Positions 34,658-43,413 of a stretch of 64,000 bases of DNA are shown in pieces. The position numbers were made by a program, and so were the translations under genes. A model generated the notes under the pieces. The model had not been told where the DNA came from. It did no database searches and was given only the letters and a program-made list of their open reading frames with translations. The stretch comes from an uncultured Roseburia sp. (lineage in GTDB: Bacteria; Bacillota_A; Clostridia; Lachnospirales; Lachnospiraceae), in the NCBI GenBank assembly GCA_900557275.1, contig USRX01000008.1:14914-78913 (forward strand), given 5' to 3'. How positions within the stretch are numbered: position 1 is the first letter of the stretch; each line of letters opens with the position of its first letter.

Positions 34658-36773
34658 AATCCATATCCATCAGATGATAATAATCAGAATTCGTGATCAT
34701 ACGGGCATCATCACTGGTAATGCCAAGTTCTTCAATGACATGCAGTGTATAGGTGCAGTGTGTATTTAATGACAGCGTGCCGGTGTAGGTGGTCGACTGT
34801 GTTGAATTTGGATCAATACTGAAGTTAGATGAGTAGGAACTGCTTACATGAGGAGTTCCTAAAAGTCTCTGCATCATTGTTTTTTGATCGGCCTGCTGTG
34901 GAATCTGATCAAAAATACTTTGAAAACCATTTTCGCTGTAAAGATACAGGTTTAATGTGTTGTAATATCTGTCCTGGTCTGTAAGTGCGGGTTCGTTCAG
35001 AGAAAGACACAGATGTCCCTCCTGTGCGTCTTTCTGGTAGGCTTCCCAGATCATATTGGCGTGTTCTTCTGATAACGTGGCAGTTCTGGAATTTCCTTCA
35101 TTGTCATACAGATCGATGCTGCCGCCGCGTATACTGGCCTCTTTGTAGTTTTTGCACAGATTGTATTTCAGGTACCATTCCGGATTATCCTGTATATTTG
35201 CCAGCATCGCTGCCGGAGAAGTCTCATCTGCCAGAAGAGTTTTATTTACCGGAATTGTATAGTGTCGTGAAACACTGGAACCGTCTTTCAGGTAGTAATT
35301 GATGGAGAGGGATGTTACGGTATATTCATCTTCAACGTCGGAAGAGGTCAGACTGCCAGCAGAACCGGTGGTTGCCTTGGGCAGTAAGTCATCATCTTCA
35401 GAACCGATATCAGTTGAGCTGTTGTAAGCTTCATCCTGCTCATAGTAATCCTTCCATGGTTTTGAATTATAGCGGTATGGCAGATAGTCCTTTTTATGAT
35501 GGATGATCTCTTTATGCATAGCTATGATCTGGCGGATGGTATCCTCATCATCAACAACGATATCGCTGGCATCCGGATTGCTTCCATTGAGTTCGACAGC
35601 AGCAATCTGTTCTTGTTTTGGAACATATTCTTCAATCTTAAACCAGTCAGATTTAAATCCGATCAGTACAGCCATCATGATAGCGATACAGATGACAAAT
35701 TCCGGTATCTGTTTTTTGCGGAAAACTTTAAAGCTTTTTGACAGAAGCATTTCGGCCAGATAGAAGAAAACAAAAGTAAGCAATGCCGTAATGGACAGCA
35801 ACAGTTTAAAATAGGATTTGCTGCCAGAGGCTATGATTTCTGTTATAATCGTTCCGAGACAAAGTCCTCCAAAAAGAGCTGCTGCCCAACGGAATACCGG
35901 AGCCAGCCATGGTACAGCAACAATATCGCCTACGGTTTCCAGCTGTCTGCGTTTATAAAGCATATAGCACACGAGCAGCAAGACCAAAGCTGCAATACAG
36001 TAGACCAGAAGGGTCAGTTTTCCATGAAAAATGATTACGGAAGATTTTGTCTGGAGTTCTGCAGAAATACTGCTGTCCAGACGGAACAGCGGGGTCAGGT
36101 ATGACACAATGGAATCTGTATTGGTATAAAAGAAATCATTGTTAGTATAGTATCCCGTTATTCCGTAACATACTTCCCCAATGATGATATTCAGAAAATA
36201 TCGTACACACTGGAATGCAAAGGCCGCAATGATAAAAAATACAAATACACCGCCAAGATGACCGCTGAGCATACAGCAAAATACGCTGAGTGTATACAGG
36301 AAAAAGGTCATACCAAGGACAAACAACAGCCAGGCAAACAGGTATTCCACATGGGTAATATTCCGTACGATGCAGACGATCACAGAGAACAGAAAGGCAA
36401 CAATCTGCGGGATTACCATAAACGAAATACCGGAAATATAATTAGTAAAAAACAGCTCTCTGCGTTTCAGGGGCAGCACATGCATTGTATAGCAGCTCTG
36501 ACTGTTATACAGATAAGAAAATACAACTGCTGCAGAAATCAGAGAAAATATACAGATGGGAAGCACTGCAAGTCCGGAACGGATCACGTCTGCAAGACAT
36601 TCCAGGTTTGTGAAAGAATCTGAAGAATACAGCGTAATCGATAATGCCTGTTTAAACAGTGTGACTGGCATCTGAAAAATCAGGATCAGAAGATACAAGC
36701 TCCAGATTGGCCAGAATCTTGTCAGGTTCTTCTTGAATAATACAGTATTAAAGAAGGATGTCTTTGATTTCAT
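34656..36773 (-). CDS. ABC transporter permease with large extracytoplasmic domain
   Basis: 705 residues. Hydrophobic helices fill residues 20-380 (with a re-entrant LPLKRRELFFTNY cytosolic motif common in ABC-2-type exporters). A soluble acidic domain of about 300 residues at the C terminus follows a last helix, probably outside the cell. GGGAGG is placed for the ATG at 36773; the earlier ATG at 36794 lies before the ribosome site. It overlaps the ATPase gene by 26 bp, so the two form one exporter. Related YtrA-linked systems respond to cell-wall antibiotics; the substrate here is unknown. Confidence 0.85.
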   Translation of the reverse strand: MKSKTSFFNTVLFKKNLTRFWPIWSLYLLILIFQMPVTLFKQALSITLYSSDSFTNLECLADVIRSGLAVLPICIFSLISAAVVFSYLYNSQSCYTMHVLPLKRRELFFTNYISGISFMVIPQIVAFLFSVIVCIVRNITHVEYLFAWLLFVLGMTFFLYTLSVFCCMLSGHLGGVFVFFIIAAFAFQCVRYFLNIIIGEVCYGITGYYTNNDFFYTNTDSIVSYLTPLFRLDSSISAELQTKSSVIIFHGKLTLLVYCIAALVLLLVCYMLYKRRQLETVGDIVAVPWLAPVFRWAAALFGGLCLGTIITEIIASGSKSYFKLLLSITALLTFVFFYLAEMLLSKSFKVFRKKQIPEFVICIAIMMAVLIGFKSDWFKIEEYVPKQEQIAAVELNGSNPDASDIVVDDEDTIRQIIAMHKEIIHHKKDYLPYRYNSKPWKDYYEQDEAYNSSTDIGSEDDDLLPKATTGSAGSLTSSDVEDEYTVTSLSINYYLKDGSSVSRHYTIPVNKTLLADETSPAAMLANIQDNPEWYLKYNLCKNYKEASIRGGSIDLYDNEGNSRTATLSEEHANMIWEAYQKDAQEGHLCLSLNEPALTDQDRYYNTLNLYLYSENGFQSIFDQIPQQADQKTMMQRLLGTPHVSSSYSSNFSIDPNSTQSTTYTGTLSLNTHCTYTLHVIEELGITSDDARMITNSDYYHLMDMD

Positions 36774-37647
36774 AATCAACACCTCCCATTTCATAGATAA
36801 AGATTTCTTCCAGTGTCAGCGGAAGCACATCAATAAGGATCGGATGCATGGAAGAGAGCCGTTCTCTTGCCAGCTGTGGATCGCCTTTTACAATCAGTGT
36901 GTATACTCTTCCGATATTGGACATATGTAAAATCTCAAACTGGTCAGGCAGATTTGGCATACCTTCCTGAAATGCTACCTGAATTTTAGATATGTTGGAC
37001 TGCAGGTCACAGAGACTGCGTTCCAGCATGATCTTTCCATGATGCATGATGCCTACGTGATCACAGATATCTTCCAGCTCCCGGAGATTGTGGGAAGATA
37101 CCATAACCGTGGTATGACGTTCTGTTACCATGGAAAGGATAATATTCCACACCTGACGGCGCATAACAGGATCCAGTCCATCTACTGGTTCATCCAGGAT
37201 CAGCACATCCGGTCTGCAGCAAAGAGCAATCCAGAAGGCGACCTGTTTTTGCATGCCACGGGAAAGTCGGCGGACATTTCGTTTTAAGTCAATTGAGGGA
37301 AAAAATTCCTGCATTCGTGTGAACATTTCTTTATCAAAGTTTGGATATATGCCGCTGTAAAAACGTTTCATTTCCAGCGTGTCTGCCTGAAGAAAACAGA
37401 ATGGATCATCCGGGATATAGGAAATCCGTGCTTTCATGTTTGGGTTTTCCCAGATAGGCTCTCCGTCAATGCGGATTGAACCGCTGTCTGGCTTGTAGAT
37501 GCCGGTAAGATGACGAATCAGAGTTGTCTTACCGGCGCCGTTTGGTCCGACAAGACCGTAAATAGATCCTTTTGGAACGTGCATCTGCACCTGATCCAGT
37601 GCCTGAAATCCGTGGAAGGATTTTGATACATCAGAAACCTGTATCAT
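36748..37647 (-). CDS. ABC transporter ATP-binding protein
   Basis: 299 residues with Walker A GPNGAGKTT (34-42), signature LSRGMQKQ, Walker B VLILDEPVDGLDP and the switch His in VSSHNLRELE. It has a C-terminal extension of about 80 residues, as in BcrA/YtrB-type exporters. Between a GntR repressor gene (4-bp overlap) and the permease gene (26-bp overlap); one transcript. Confidence 0.95.
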   Translation of the reverse strand: MIQVSDVSKSFHGFQALDQVQMHVPKGSIYGLVGPNGAGKTTLIRHLTGIYKPDSGSIRIDGEPIWENPNMKARISYIPDDPFCFLQADTLEMKRFYSGIYPNFDKEMFTRMQEFFPSIDLKRNVRRLSRGMQKQVAFWIALCCRPDVLILDEPVDGLDPVMRRQVWNIILSMVTERHTTVMVSSHNLRELEDICDHVGIMHHGKIMLERSLCDLQSNISKIQVAFQEGMPNLPDQFEILHMSNIGRVYTLIVKGDPQLARERLSSMHPILIDVLPLTLEEIFIYEMGGVDYEIKDILL

Positions 37648-38018
37648 TTTACAACCCTCCTTTCTGAAATCTGCTGGATTCGTTGGTTCAGATCCTGAAC
37701 CGGGACAGAAAGAAACAGCAGTTCCCTCACAATCTCATCAAAATTGGCAAATAGATCTTGACAGCGGCTTTTCTGTATAGCATTTCCCGGAGAAGCAAAG
37801 GATCCCTTGCCCGGAATCGTATAAATATAACCTTCTTTTTCCAGTTCCCGGTAAGCCCGTTGAATTGTATTTGGATTGATTGTCAGTGCGGATGCCAGTT
37901 CCCGGACAGATGGAATCTGTTCATTTTCATCGATGGAACGAGTAAGCACAAGCTGACGCATATTATCTTTAATCTGTTCGTAGAACGGACGGTTGTCTCG
38001 ATAATTGAGTTGAAACAT
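37644..38018 (-). CDS. GntR-family regulator, YtrA subfamily
   Basis: 124 residues: N-terminal winged HTH (IPSVRELASALTINPNTIQRAYRELEKEGYIYTIPGKGSF) and the short C-terminal dimerisation helices of the YtrA group. YtrA-type repressors control the ABC exporter encoded next to them, here the genes at 34656-37647, with which it overlaps. Its promoter is at 38121-38149. Confidence 0.93.
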   Translation of the reverse strand: MFQLNYRDNRPFYEQIKDNMRQLVLTRSIDENEQIPSVRELASALTINPNTIQRAYRELEKEGYIYTIPGKGSFASPGNAIQKSRCQDLFANFDEIVRELLFLSVPVQDLNQRIQQISERRVVK

Positions 38019-38120
38019 CCAGCGCCTCCTTTCCGTTATTTATTAATAAAAATCTGTGAATAAGTAAGTCTGCATCTATGACCAAATCAACATAACTGTA
38101 TGAATTTATATAATACACTT

Positions 38121-38149
38121 ACTATAGCATTGAGAAAAAAGAAAGACAA
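38121..38149 (-). promoter_or_regulatory. Promoter of the gntR-ABC operon
   Basis: On the minus strand TTGTCT (38149-38144), 17-bp spacer, extended -10 TGC-TATAGT (38126-38121), leaving a leader of about 95 nt. Confidence 0.55.
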
Positions 38150-38348
38150 GGAAGAGAATCCTAGAAAAAGCTTAAGATTTTCTGTAGAGAAGTATGTTCT
38201 GATATATGAAAGGCATATGGGAAAAGGGTATATTATATTGCAGGGATTGTAAAAGTGATGATCAGGAGTATTTTCAGACATTGATATAAAGAAGGAACGT
38301 TTTATATTATAATAATTATAATGAAAAGTTTTACGAAAAATAAGAAAA

Positions 38349-38393
38349 ACATTGGATGTTTCCTGTAAAAAGATAAGAAGCACCCAATGTTTT
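38349..38393 (-). terminator. Terminator after fabH
   Basis: ACATTGGG and its partner CCAATGT pair across a long loop, with T-run on the minus strand. It fits the 3' end of fabH. Confidence 0.55.
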
Positions 38394-38475
38394 TTCTGTT
38401 TTTAAAATGATACACAGGATTCTCCTGAGTATAATCAAATTCTTCGAATGTTTTTATAAAGTGTCAGCAGATAGG

Positions 38476-39447
38476 TTATGCCCAGGTCAGCACTGCAGTT
38501 CCCCAGGTCAGTCCGGCACCGAATCCGGCCATGACAATAGTGTCTCCTGAATGGATAAGGCCTTTTTTGCATGCCTCATCCAGAAGCAGTGGAACAGAAG
38601 CACCGGAGGTATTTCCGCAATGATCCATGTTGGACGGAAATTTTTCCATAGGAACATTTAATTTTTTGGAAATAACCTGATTGATACGCATATTTGCCTG
38701 ATGCAGCAGATAGAGATCTACGTCTGAAGGGGTCAGGTCTGCTTTTGCAAGCGTATCCTGAATACTGTTTGGTACAGTCTTTACTGCAAATTTAAAAACG
38801 GCGGGTCCGTCCATATAGAGATGATCCATCGGACGTTCACCGGGATCAAATGGATTATTGTTTTCACGATTCTTGACAATCAACGCCTGACTGTGGCTGC
38901 CATCACTGCCCATGGAAGATGCCAGAAGTCCTACGGTTTCATCTGCGGTAACTACGGCTGCGCCTGCGCCGTCTGCGAAAAGAACACAGACAGAACGGTC
39001 TTTCCAGTCTACGATACGGGAAAGTGTCTCAACACCCACCAGCAGGGCATTTTTGTACATGCCGCTCTGGAAAAAAGCATTGGCGGTATTCAGAGCAAAG
39101 ATAAAACCGGAGCAGGCTGCATTCAGGTCAAATGCAACAGCATTTTTTGCTCCCAGACGGCCCTGGATATCGCAGGCAGTACTGGGAACCAGTGTATCTG
39201 CGGTACAGGTAGCTACGATGATCAATTCAATATCTTCCGGCTGCATGTCGGCGTCAGCCAGAGCTTTTTTTGCAGCTTCGTATGCCATAGAAGCGGTTCC
39301 TTCGCCCTCTGACACCAAATGTCTGGAACGGATTCCGGTACGGCTGCTGATCCATTCGTCACTGGTATCCACGATTGTGGACAGGAAATCATTGGTTGCG
39401 ACTTTTTCCGGAAGATAGCTTCCGGTTCCGATTATTTTTGCTCTCAT
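38476..39447 (-). CDS. fabH: Beta-ketoacyl-ACP synthase III
   Basis: 323 residues. Catalytic Cys112 (NAACSGF), His249 (LLHQANMRI) and Asn279 (GNTSGAS) form the KAS III triad. It condenses acetyl-CoA (or another short acyl-CoA) with malonyl-ACP to start fatty-acid synthesis. The frame runs upstream to 39486, but ATG 39447 follows ATGGAG and matches the family N terminus (MRAKIIGTGSYLPE). It is alone here, outside any fab cluster, with its own strong promoter, so it may be a second or specialised KAS III. Confidence 0.95.
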   Translation of the reverse strand: MRAKIIGTGSYLPEKVATNDFLSTIVDTSDEWISSRTGIRSRHLVSEGEGTASMAYEAAKKALADADMQPEDIELIIVATCTADTLVPSTACDIQGRLGAKNAVAFDLNAACSGFIFALNTANAFFQSGMYKNALLVGVETLSRIVDWKDRSVCVLFADGAGAAVVTADETVGLLASSMGSDGSHSQALIVKNRENNNPFDPGERPMDHLYMDGPAVFKFAVKTVPNSIQDTLAKADLTPSDVDLYLLHQANMRINQVISKKLNVPMEKFPSNMDHCGNTSGASVPLLLDEACKKGLIHSGDTIVMAGFGAGLTWGTAVLTWA

Positions 39448-39498
39448 ATTATTTATAGCTCCATTATAGAATAGTTTGATTATCAAAGTAATATAGAA

Positions 39499-39527
39499 AG
39501 TATAAAGAATAAATGTTGAATTGTCAA
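39499..39527 (-). promoter_or_regulatory. fabH promoter
   Basis: On the minus strand a perfect TTGACA (39527-39522) and TATACT (39504-39499) are spaced by 17 bp, one of the best promoters in the window. Confidence 0.75.
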
Positions 39528-39663
39528 TAAGCGAAGAGAAAAACTATCTGACGGCATAGAAAAATAAAATGCTGCATATACATCAGATGAGACAGAGAAA
39601 GTTTTCCTGAGGGAAAAAGAATTATGAAATGCAGCATATCAGTGTTTATAAAGATGAATGTAT

Positions 39664-39732
39664 TTAGTGTGAAAAATACATTTTCATAACCATTTCTTCC
39701 GCTATTTTAAAAGCGGTGGAATGGACATTAAA
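39664..39732 (+). promoter_or_regulatory. Leader element shared with the larE upstream region
   Basis: TTAGTGTGAAAAATACATTTTCATA here and its near-identical counterpart at 51166-51190 are both followed, 25-30 bp later, by a small GC stem ending in GCGGTGGAATGGA. The first part is an operator-like palindrome (TGAAAAT / ATTTTCA). Confidence 0.55.
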
Positions 39733-39762
39733 ATAAAAGCAGGGTAGACAGGGAGGACAAAA

Positions 39763-40692
39763 ATGGCAGTAGATATCATTCTGGACGCCGGTCATGGCGG
39801 ATTTGACAATGGAGCGACATACAGAGGGAGAGCGGAAAAGGATGACGTGCTTCGTCTGACATTGGATGTGGGGCGGCAGCTGGAAAAGGATGGGTATTCG
39901 GTCGCTTATATCCGGACGGAAGATGTGTATGAGTCTCCTTACCGGAAAGCAGAAAAAGCCAATCAGACCGGCGGGGACATTTTTATTTCGTTTCATCGAA
40001 ATTCCGGTGTAGAGGAAAATCTTTACAATGGCGTGCAGGCACTGGTGTATTCCACAGAAGGAAAAGAAGCGGTTGCGCTGGGAGAAGCTATCAATGAAAA
40101 TCTGGAAAAGCTGGGATTTCAGGATCTGGGGGTGGAAGCGATCCCGGATCTGATCGTTCTTCATAAGACGCAGATGCCGGCGGTTTTAATGGAAGTTGGC
40201 TTTATTAACAGCGATAAAGATAATGAACTCTGGGATGAGAAGTATACCGAAATCGTACAGGAAATCGTGTCCGGGATTGAAGAAACAGTACCGCTGAAAC
40301 GACAGACATGGAATGAGCATAGTATACAGGAAGAAGCAAATTTTGCCAGAGAGAATCATTTAGTCAGTGACAGGGCTGGCTGGAATACAGATTTTTATAG
40401 GAAAGATAACGATATTTCAGAAGGTAACGAGGAGGATGTATTACAGCAGCCGGTATGGCGGGAGGTACAGCCAAAACGGAAGTTTTATGTGCAGACAGGT
40501 CTGTTTAAATATGATGTCAATGCGGCGTATCAGCTGGAACGTCTGCAGATGCTGGGATATGACGGGATTATCCACTACGAAAAGCCCTACTATGGCGTAT
40601 GGATCGGAGGACAGGAAAATCTGGATGAAGCGGTGGAGACCCAGAGGCAGCTACAGGAGCATGGATATCAGACGTTAATTGTAAGTGAATGA
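39763..40692 (+). CDS. N-acetylmuramoyl-L-alanine amidase with SPOR domain
   Basis: 309 residues. Amidase_3 catalytic domain: Zn ligands in ILDAGHGGFDNGA (His at about 11), the Glu/His pair in SFHRNSG (about 78) and catalytic Glu in VLMEVGFINS. A linker of about 45 residues leads to a C-terminal SPOR domain (KRKFYVQTGLFKYDVNAAYQL onward) that binds denuded peptidoglycan at septa or during sporulation. No signal peptide is visible, as for several clostridial amidases of this class made in the mother cell or exported by other means. GGGAGG precedes the ATG. Confidence 0.93.
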   Translation: MAVDIILDAGHGGFDNGATYRGRAEKDDVLRLTLDVGRQLEKDGYSVAYIRTEDVYESPYRKAEKANQTGGDIFISFHRNSGVEENLYNGVQALVYSTEGKEAVALGEAINENLEKLGFQDLGVEAIPDLIVLHKTQMPAVLMEVGFINSDKDNELWDEKYTEIVQEIVSGIEETVPLKRQTWNEHSIQEEANFARENHLVSDRAGWNTDFYRKDNDISEGNEEDVLQQPVWREVQPKRKFYVQTGLFKYDVNAAYQLERLQMLGYDGIIHYEKPYYGVWIGGQENLDEAVETQRQLQEHGYQTLIVSE

Positions 40693-41092
40693 GAAGTTGG
40701 TTCATTGAGAACGAATAAAAAGTTTGGCTGTGATTGAAAGGAAAATTTTTCCATGTAAGGTAAACAAAATGAGTTGGTTTTACATAGGATGGGATAGAAA
40801 ATATATTTTTATGCTGCATGAAAAAGCAAACGGCATGTATATGAGAGTAACTTTTTTCAGAAAATGGAAATAGAAAAATATCCATTCATATACATACGAT
40901 TAAAAAAATGTTATACTATGTACGGGTATGATATCAAGAGAGTCAACATACTAGCATGATTGACGAACGGCGAATGCTGATCATGAACTGTTTTTGTTCA
41001 TGATATAATGATGTCTGATAATTCGAGACCGAATTATATATAAAGTGATAGTTGCGAAGTGACATAAGAATACATTGGGAGGGTACATAGCA
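40693..41092. other. 400-bp region before the alcohol dehydrogenase
   Basis: AT-rich DNA with one copy of the dispersed repeat near its middle. No gene seen. Confidence 0.5.
40926..41010 (+). repeat. Dispersed structured repeat, single copy
   Basis: Single unit related to those at 2691 and 27051. Hairpin A (GTCAACATAC ... GCATGATTGAC) has one mismatch; hairpin B has arms ATGAAC / GTTCAT in place of the ATCATAAGC / GCTTATGAT seen at 27 kb, so pairing is kept while sequence changes. It ends in TGATATAAT, an extended -10, about 80 bp before the alcohol dehydrogenase start. Confidence 0.88.
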
Positions 41093-42268
41093 ATGGATAA
41101 TTTTGTGTTTTACAGTCCGACAAAATTTATTTTCGGAAAAGGAGAGGAAAACCAGGCCGGAAAGTATGTAAAGGAATTTGGCGGAAGAAAAGTGCTGGTG
41201 CATTTCGGGGGAAAATCTGCCGTACATTCCGGACTGCTGGTCAGAGTGTGTGATTCTTTGGATAAAGAGGGAATTTCCTATGTGACACTTGGAGGTGTGC
41301 AGCCGAATCCACGAAGCGGACTTGTATATGAAGGCATTGAACTTTGCAGAAAAGAACAGGTGGACTTTATCCTTGCCATAGGTGGTGGCAGCGTCATTGA
41401 TTCGGCAAAGGCGATCGGTCTGGGTGCACTTTATGATGGCGATTTCTGGGATTTCTATACGGGAAAAGCAGCTGTGGAGCGCACGTTACCGATAGGAACG
41501 GTGCTGACGATTGCAGCCGCAGGAAGTGAAGGTTCTGATGGCAGCGTCATTACCCATGAAAATGGCAATTATAAACGTGCGGTAGGCAGTGATCTGATGC
41601 GACCGAAATTCTCTATCATGAATCCGGAGCTGACGGAATCCCTGCCACCGTATCAGACTGCCTGCGGCATTGTTGATATGATGGCACATGTATTTGAACG
41701 GTATTTTACAAATACAAAGGACGTAGAGATTACAGACCGTCTCTGTGAAGCAGTGTTATTGACTGTGATTCAGGAAGCGCCGAAAGTAATGGCAGATCCC
41801 AATGACTATCAGGCAAGAGCCAATCTTATGTGGGCAGGAACAGTTGCCCATAATGATACATGCGGCGTTGGCAGGGAGCAGGACTGGGCAAGCCATGATA
41901 TCGAGCATGAACTGTCGGCATTGTATGACTGTGCCCACGGAGCAGGACTTTCTGTAATCTTCCCGGCATGGATGGAATATACGATGCAGCATGATGTTAT
42001 GCGTTTTGCACAGCTGGCAGTTCGTGTATGGAGCTGTGAAATGGATTTCGCAAATCCGGAAAATACGGCAAAAGCTGGCATTGAAGCACTGAAAAAATTT
42101 TGGGGTTCTCTGGGTATGCCGTTAAGCTTTAAAGAGCTTGGCGCAAAGGAATCTGATATTCCAATGCTTGTGGCAAATCTGCAGCTGAAAGGAAAGAAAA
42201 AAGGAAGTTTTGTTCCGCTGACAGAAGAAGAGTGTGCGAAAGTATATCGGCTGGCCTGTCGGAAATAA
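41093..42268 (+). CDS. Iron-containing alcohol dehydrogenase (BDH/YqhD type)
   Basis: 391 residues. Group III ADH with the NAD(P)-binding GGGSVIDSAKAIG (about residues 97-109) and metal ligands in CGIVDMMAHVFERYF (Asp, His), ASHDIEHELSA (His) and DCAHGAGLSVIFPAW (His). Closest in pattern to NADPH-dependent butanol dehydrogenases and YqhD aldehyde reductases. TTG at 41075 is part of the GGGAGGG ribosome site; ATG 41093 is the start. The dispersed repeat upstream carries its best promoter-like -10. Confidence 0.92.
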   Translation: MDNFVFYSPTKFIFGKGEENQAGKYVKEFGGRKVLVHFGGKSAVHSGLLVRVCDSLDKEGISYVTLGGVQPNPRSGLVYEGIELCRKEQVDFILAIGGGSVIDSAKAIGLGALYDGDFWDFYTGKAAVERTLPIGTVLTIAAAGSEGSDGSVITHENGNYKRAVGSDLMRPKFSIMNPELTESLPPYQTACGIVDMMAHVFERYFTNTKDVEITDRLCEAVLLTVIQEAPKVMADPNDYQARANLMWAGTVAHNDTCGVGREQDWASHDIEHELSALYDCAHGAGLSVIFPAWMEYTMQHDVMRFAQLAVRVWSCEMDFANPENTAKAGIEALKKFWGSLGMPLSFKELGAKESDIPMLVANLQLKGKKKGSFVPLTEEECAKVYRLACRK

Positions 42269-42320
42269 CCGTCCAGATAGTTATAGTATATAAAAATAAA
42301 CAGTAAATTTATCAGATTGA

Positions 42321-42349
42321 TTGAAGGAATATCAGACCTGTGCTACAAT
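42321..42349 (+). promoter_or_regulatory. Promoter of D-lyxose isomerase gene
   Basis: TTGAAG (42321-42326), 17 bp, extended -10 TGC-TACAAT (42344-42349), 36 bp before the start codon. Confidence 0.65.
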
Positions 42350-42384
42350 GAAAGTAAATTAATTTCAGGGAGGTATTTTATTTC

Positions 42385-43125
42385 ATGAAACGGTCAGAAG
42401 CAAATGAAATTATTGCATATACAATGAATGCATGTGAGGAGTTCAAGCTACCATTGCCGCCTTTTGCATATTACACAGTAGAAGACTGGCAGAGACTGGA
42501 TGATTCTGAAGTTGAGCTTGTAGAAAACATGCTTGGATGGGACATTACAGATTTTGGAAGCGGAGATTTTGATAAAGTCGGCCTTACCGTATTTACATTC
42601 CGTAACGGAAACTTCTATAACAAAGACAGATATCCGAAGCCATATGCAGAGAAACTGCTGTATGTGAGAGATGGACAGATCCTTCCGTTCCATTACCACT
42701 GGAGTAAGATGGAGGATATTATCAATCGTGGCGGCGGAGATCTGGAAATTACATTATATAATTGCACCAATGCAGATTTTGAAGATGTGGAAGGTGGAAG
42801 AAGTGGAAAACCGGGCGAATTTTCTCAGAGACCGGTTACGGTAAAACTGGATGGCAAAGAGATCTGTGTACCGGCAGGCGGTACCGTTACCTGTAAACCG
42901 GGACAGAGTATTACACTGACACCGGGCATCTATCATCAGTGGCAGGGTGTTCCTGGCACCGGCGATATCATGCTGTTTGAAGTATCCATGTGCAACGATG
43001 ACAACATTGATAATCGTTTTTACCAGCCGAGCAGTCGGATTCCGACTATGGAAGAGGACGAGGCACCAAAATATCTGATGTTTGCGGATTATCCGAACTA
43101 CACGAAATTCTCTTATAAAAAATAA
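42385..43125 (+). CDS. D-lyxose / D-mannose family sugar isomerase
   Basis: 246-residue cupin-type isomerase interconverting D-lyxose with D-xylulose or D-mannose with D-fructose. Mn-binding cupin residues lie in LPFHYHWSKMEDIINRGGG (His, His, Glu, about residues 96-112) and TPGIYHQWQG (about 180-190). The N terminus MKRSEANEIIAYTM is typical of the family. Own promoter; followed by a large terminator. No sugar kinase or transporter is adjacent. Confidence 0.9.
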   Translation: MKRSEANEIIAYTMNACEEFKLPLPPFAYYTVEDWQRLDDSEVELVENMLGWDITDFGSGDFDKVGLTVFTFRNGNFYNKDRYPKPYAEKLLYVRDGQILPFHYHWSKMEDIINRGGGDLEITLYNCTNADFEDVEGGRSGKPGEFSQRPVTVKLDGKEICVPAGGTVTCKPGQSITLTPGIYHQWQGVPGTGDIMLFEVSMCNDDNIDNRFYQPSSRIPTMEEDEAPKYLMFADYPNYTKFSYKK

Positions 43126-43283
43126 CGTGTAAAAATTGTTCAGAAAACGGGAATGCATGAGCATCAGACAAAACTGTTGAATGAGAAACAGCCTATAAAT
43201 GTGCTGAGTCTGTATGTAAAATGATAGGGTGTCTGAACGAAAAAAGAAAATAAAAGAAACAAAGTAATTAAATATGTAAGTAT

Positions 43284-43368
43284 AAAAGACTGACGCGTGA
43301 AGTGTCTGTTTTGGAACATCTGTTGGATAGAACAGAAGGAACAGGCAAATTCACGGTCAGTCTTTTTT
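43284..43368. terminator. Large branched bidirectional terminator
   Basis: Outer stem AAAAGACTGAC(G)CGTGAA / TTCACGGTCAGTCTTTT (43284-43301 with 43350-43368) encloses a second stem TCTGTT/AACAGA. A-run and T-run at the ends suit both the upstream isomerase gene and the convergent lipoprotein gene. Confidence 0.8.
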
Positions 43369-43413
43369 ATTTGTTGAGGGTAGAAGAGGATGGAAAATTA
43401 CTATTTACCACAG

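Larger units (their letters stand above)
38019..38475. other. 457-bp intergenic region, gntR / fabH
   Basis: Holds the minus-strand promoter of the gntR-ABC operon (38121-38149) and the minus-strand terminator of fabH (38349-38393). The remainder is AT-rich with no credible gene. Confidence 0.5.
39448..39762. other. Divergent region, fabH / amidase
   Basis: 315 bp. It contains the fabH promoter and, near the amidase, an element (39664-39732) shared with the region upstream of larE. ATGCTGCAT/ATGCAGCAT arms about 60 bp apart (39570-39636) could form a long hairpin. Confidence 0.45.

Noticed and set aside
43284..43368. T-box or tRNA-like element
   Set aside because: No T-box core sequence, no specifier loop and no tRNA acceptor end; the region lies between converging genes, as expected for a terminator.
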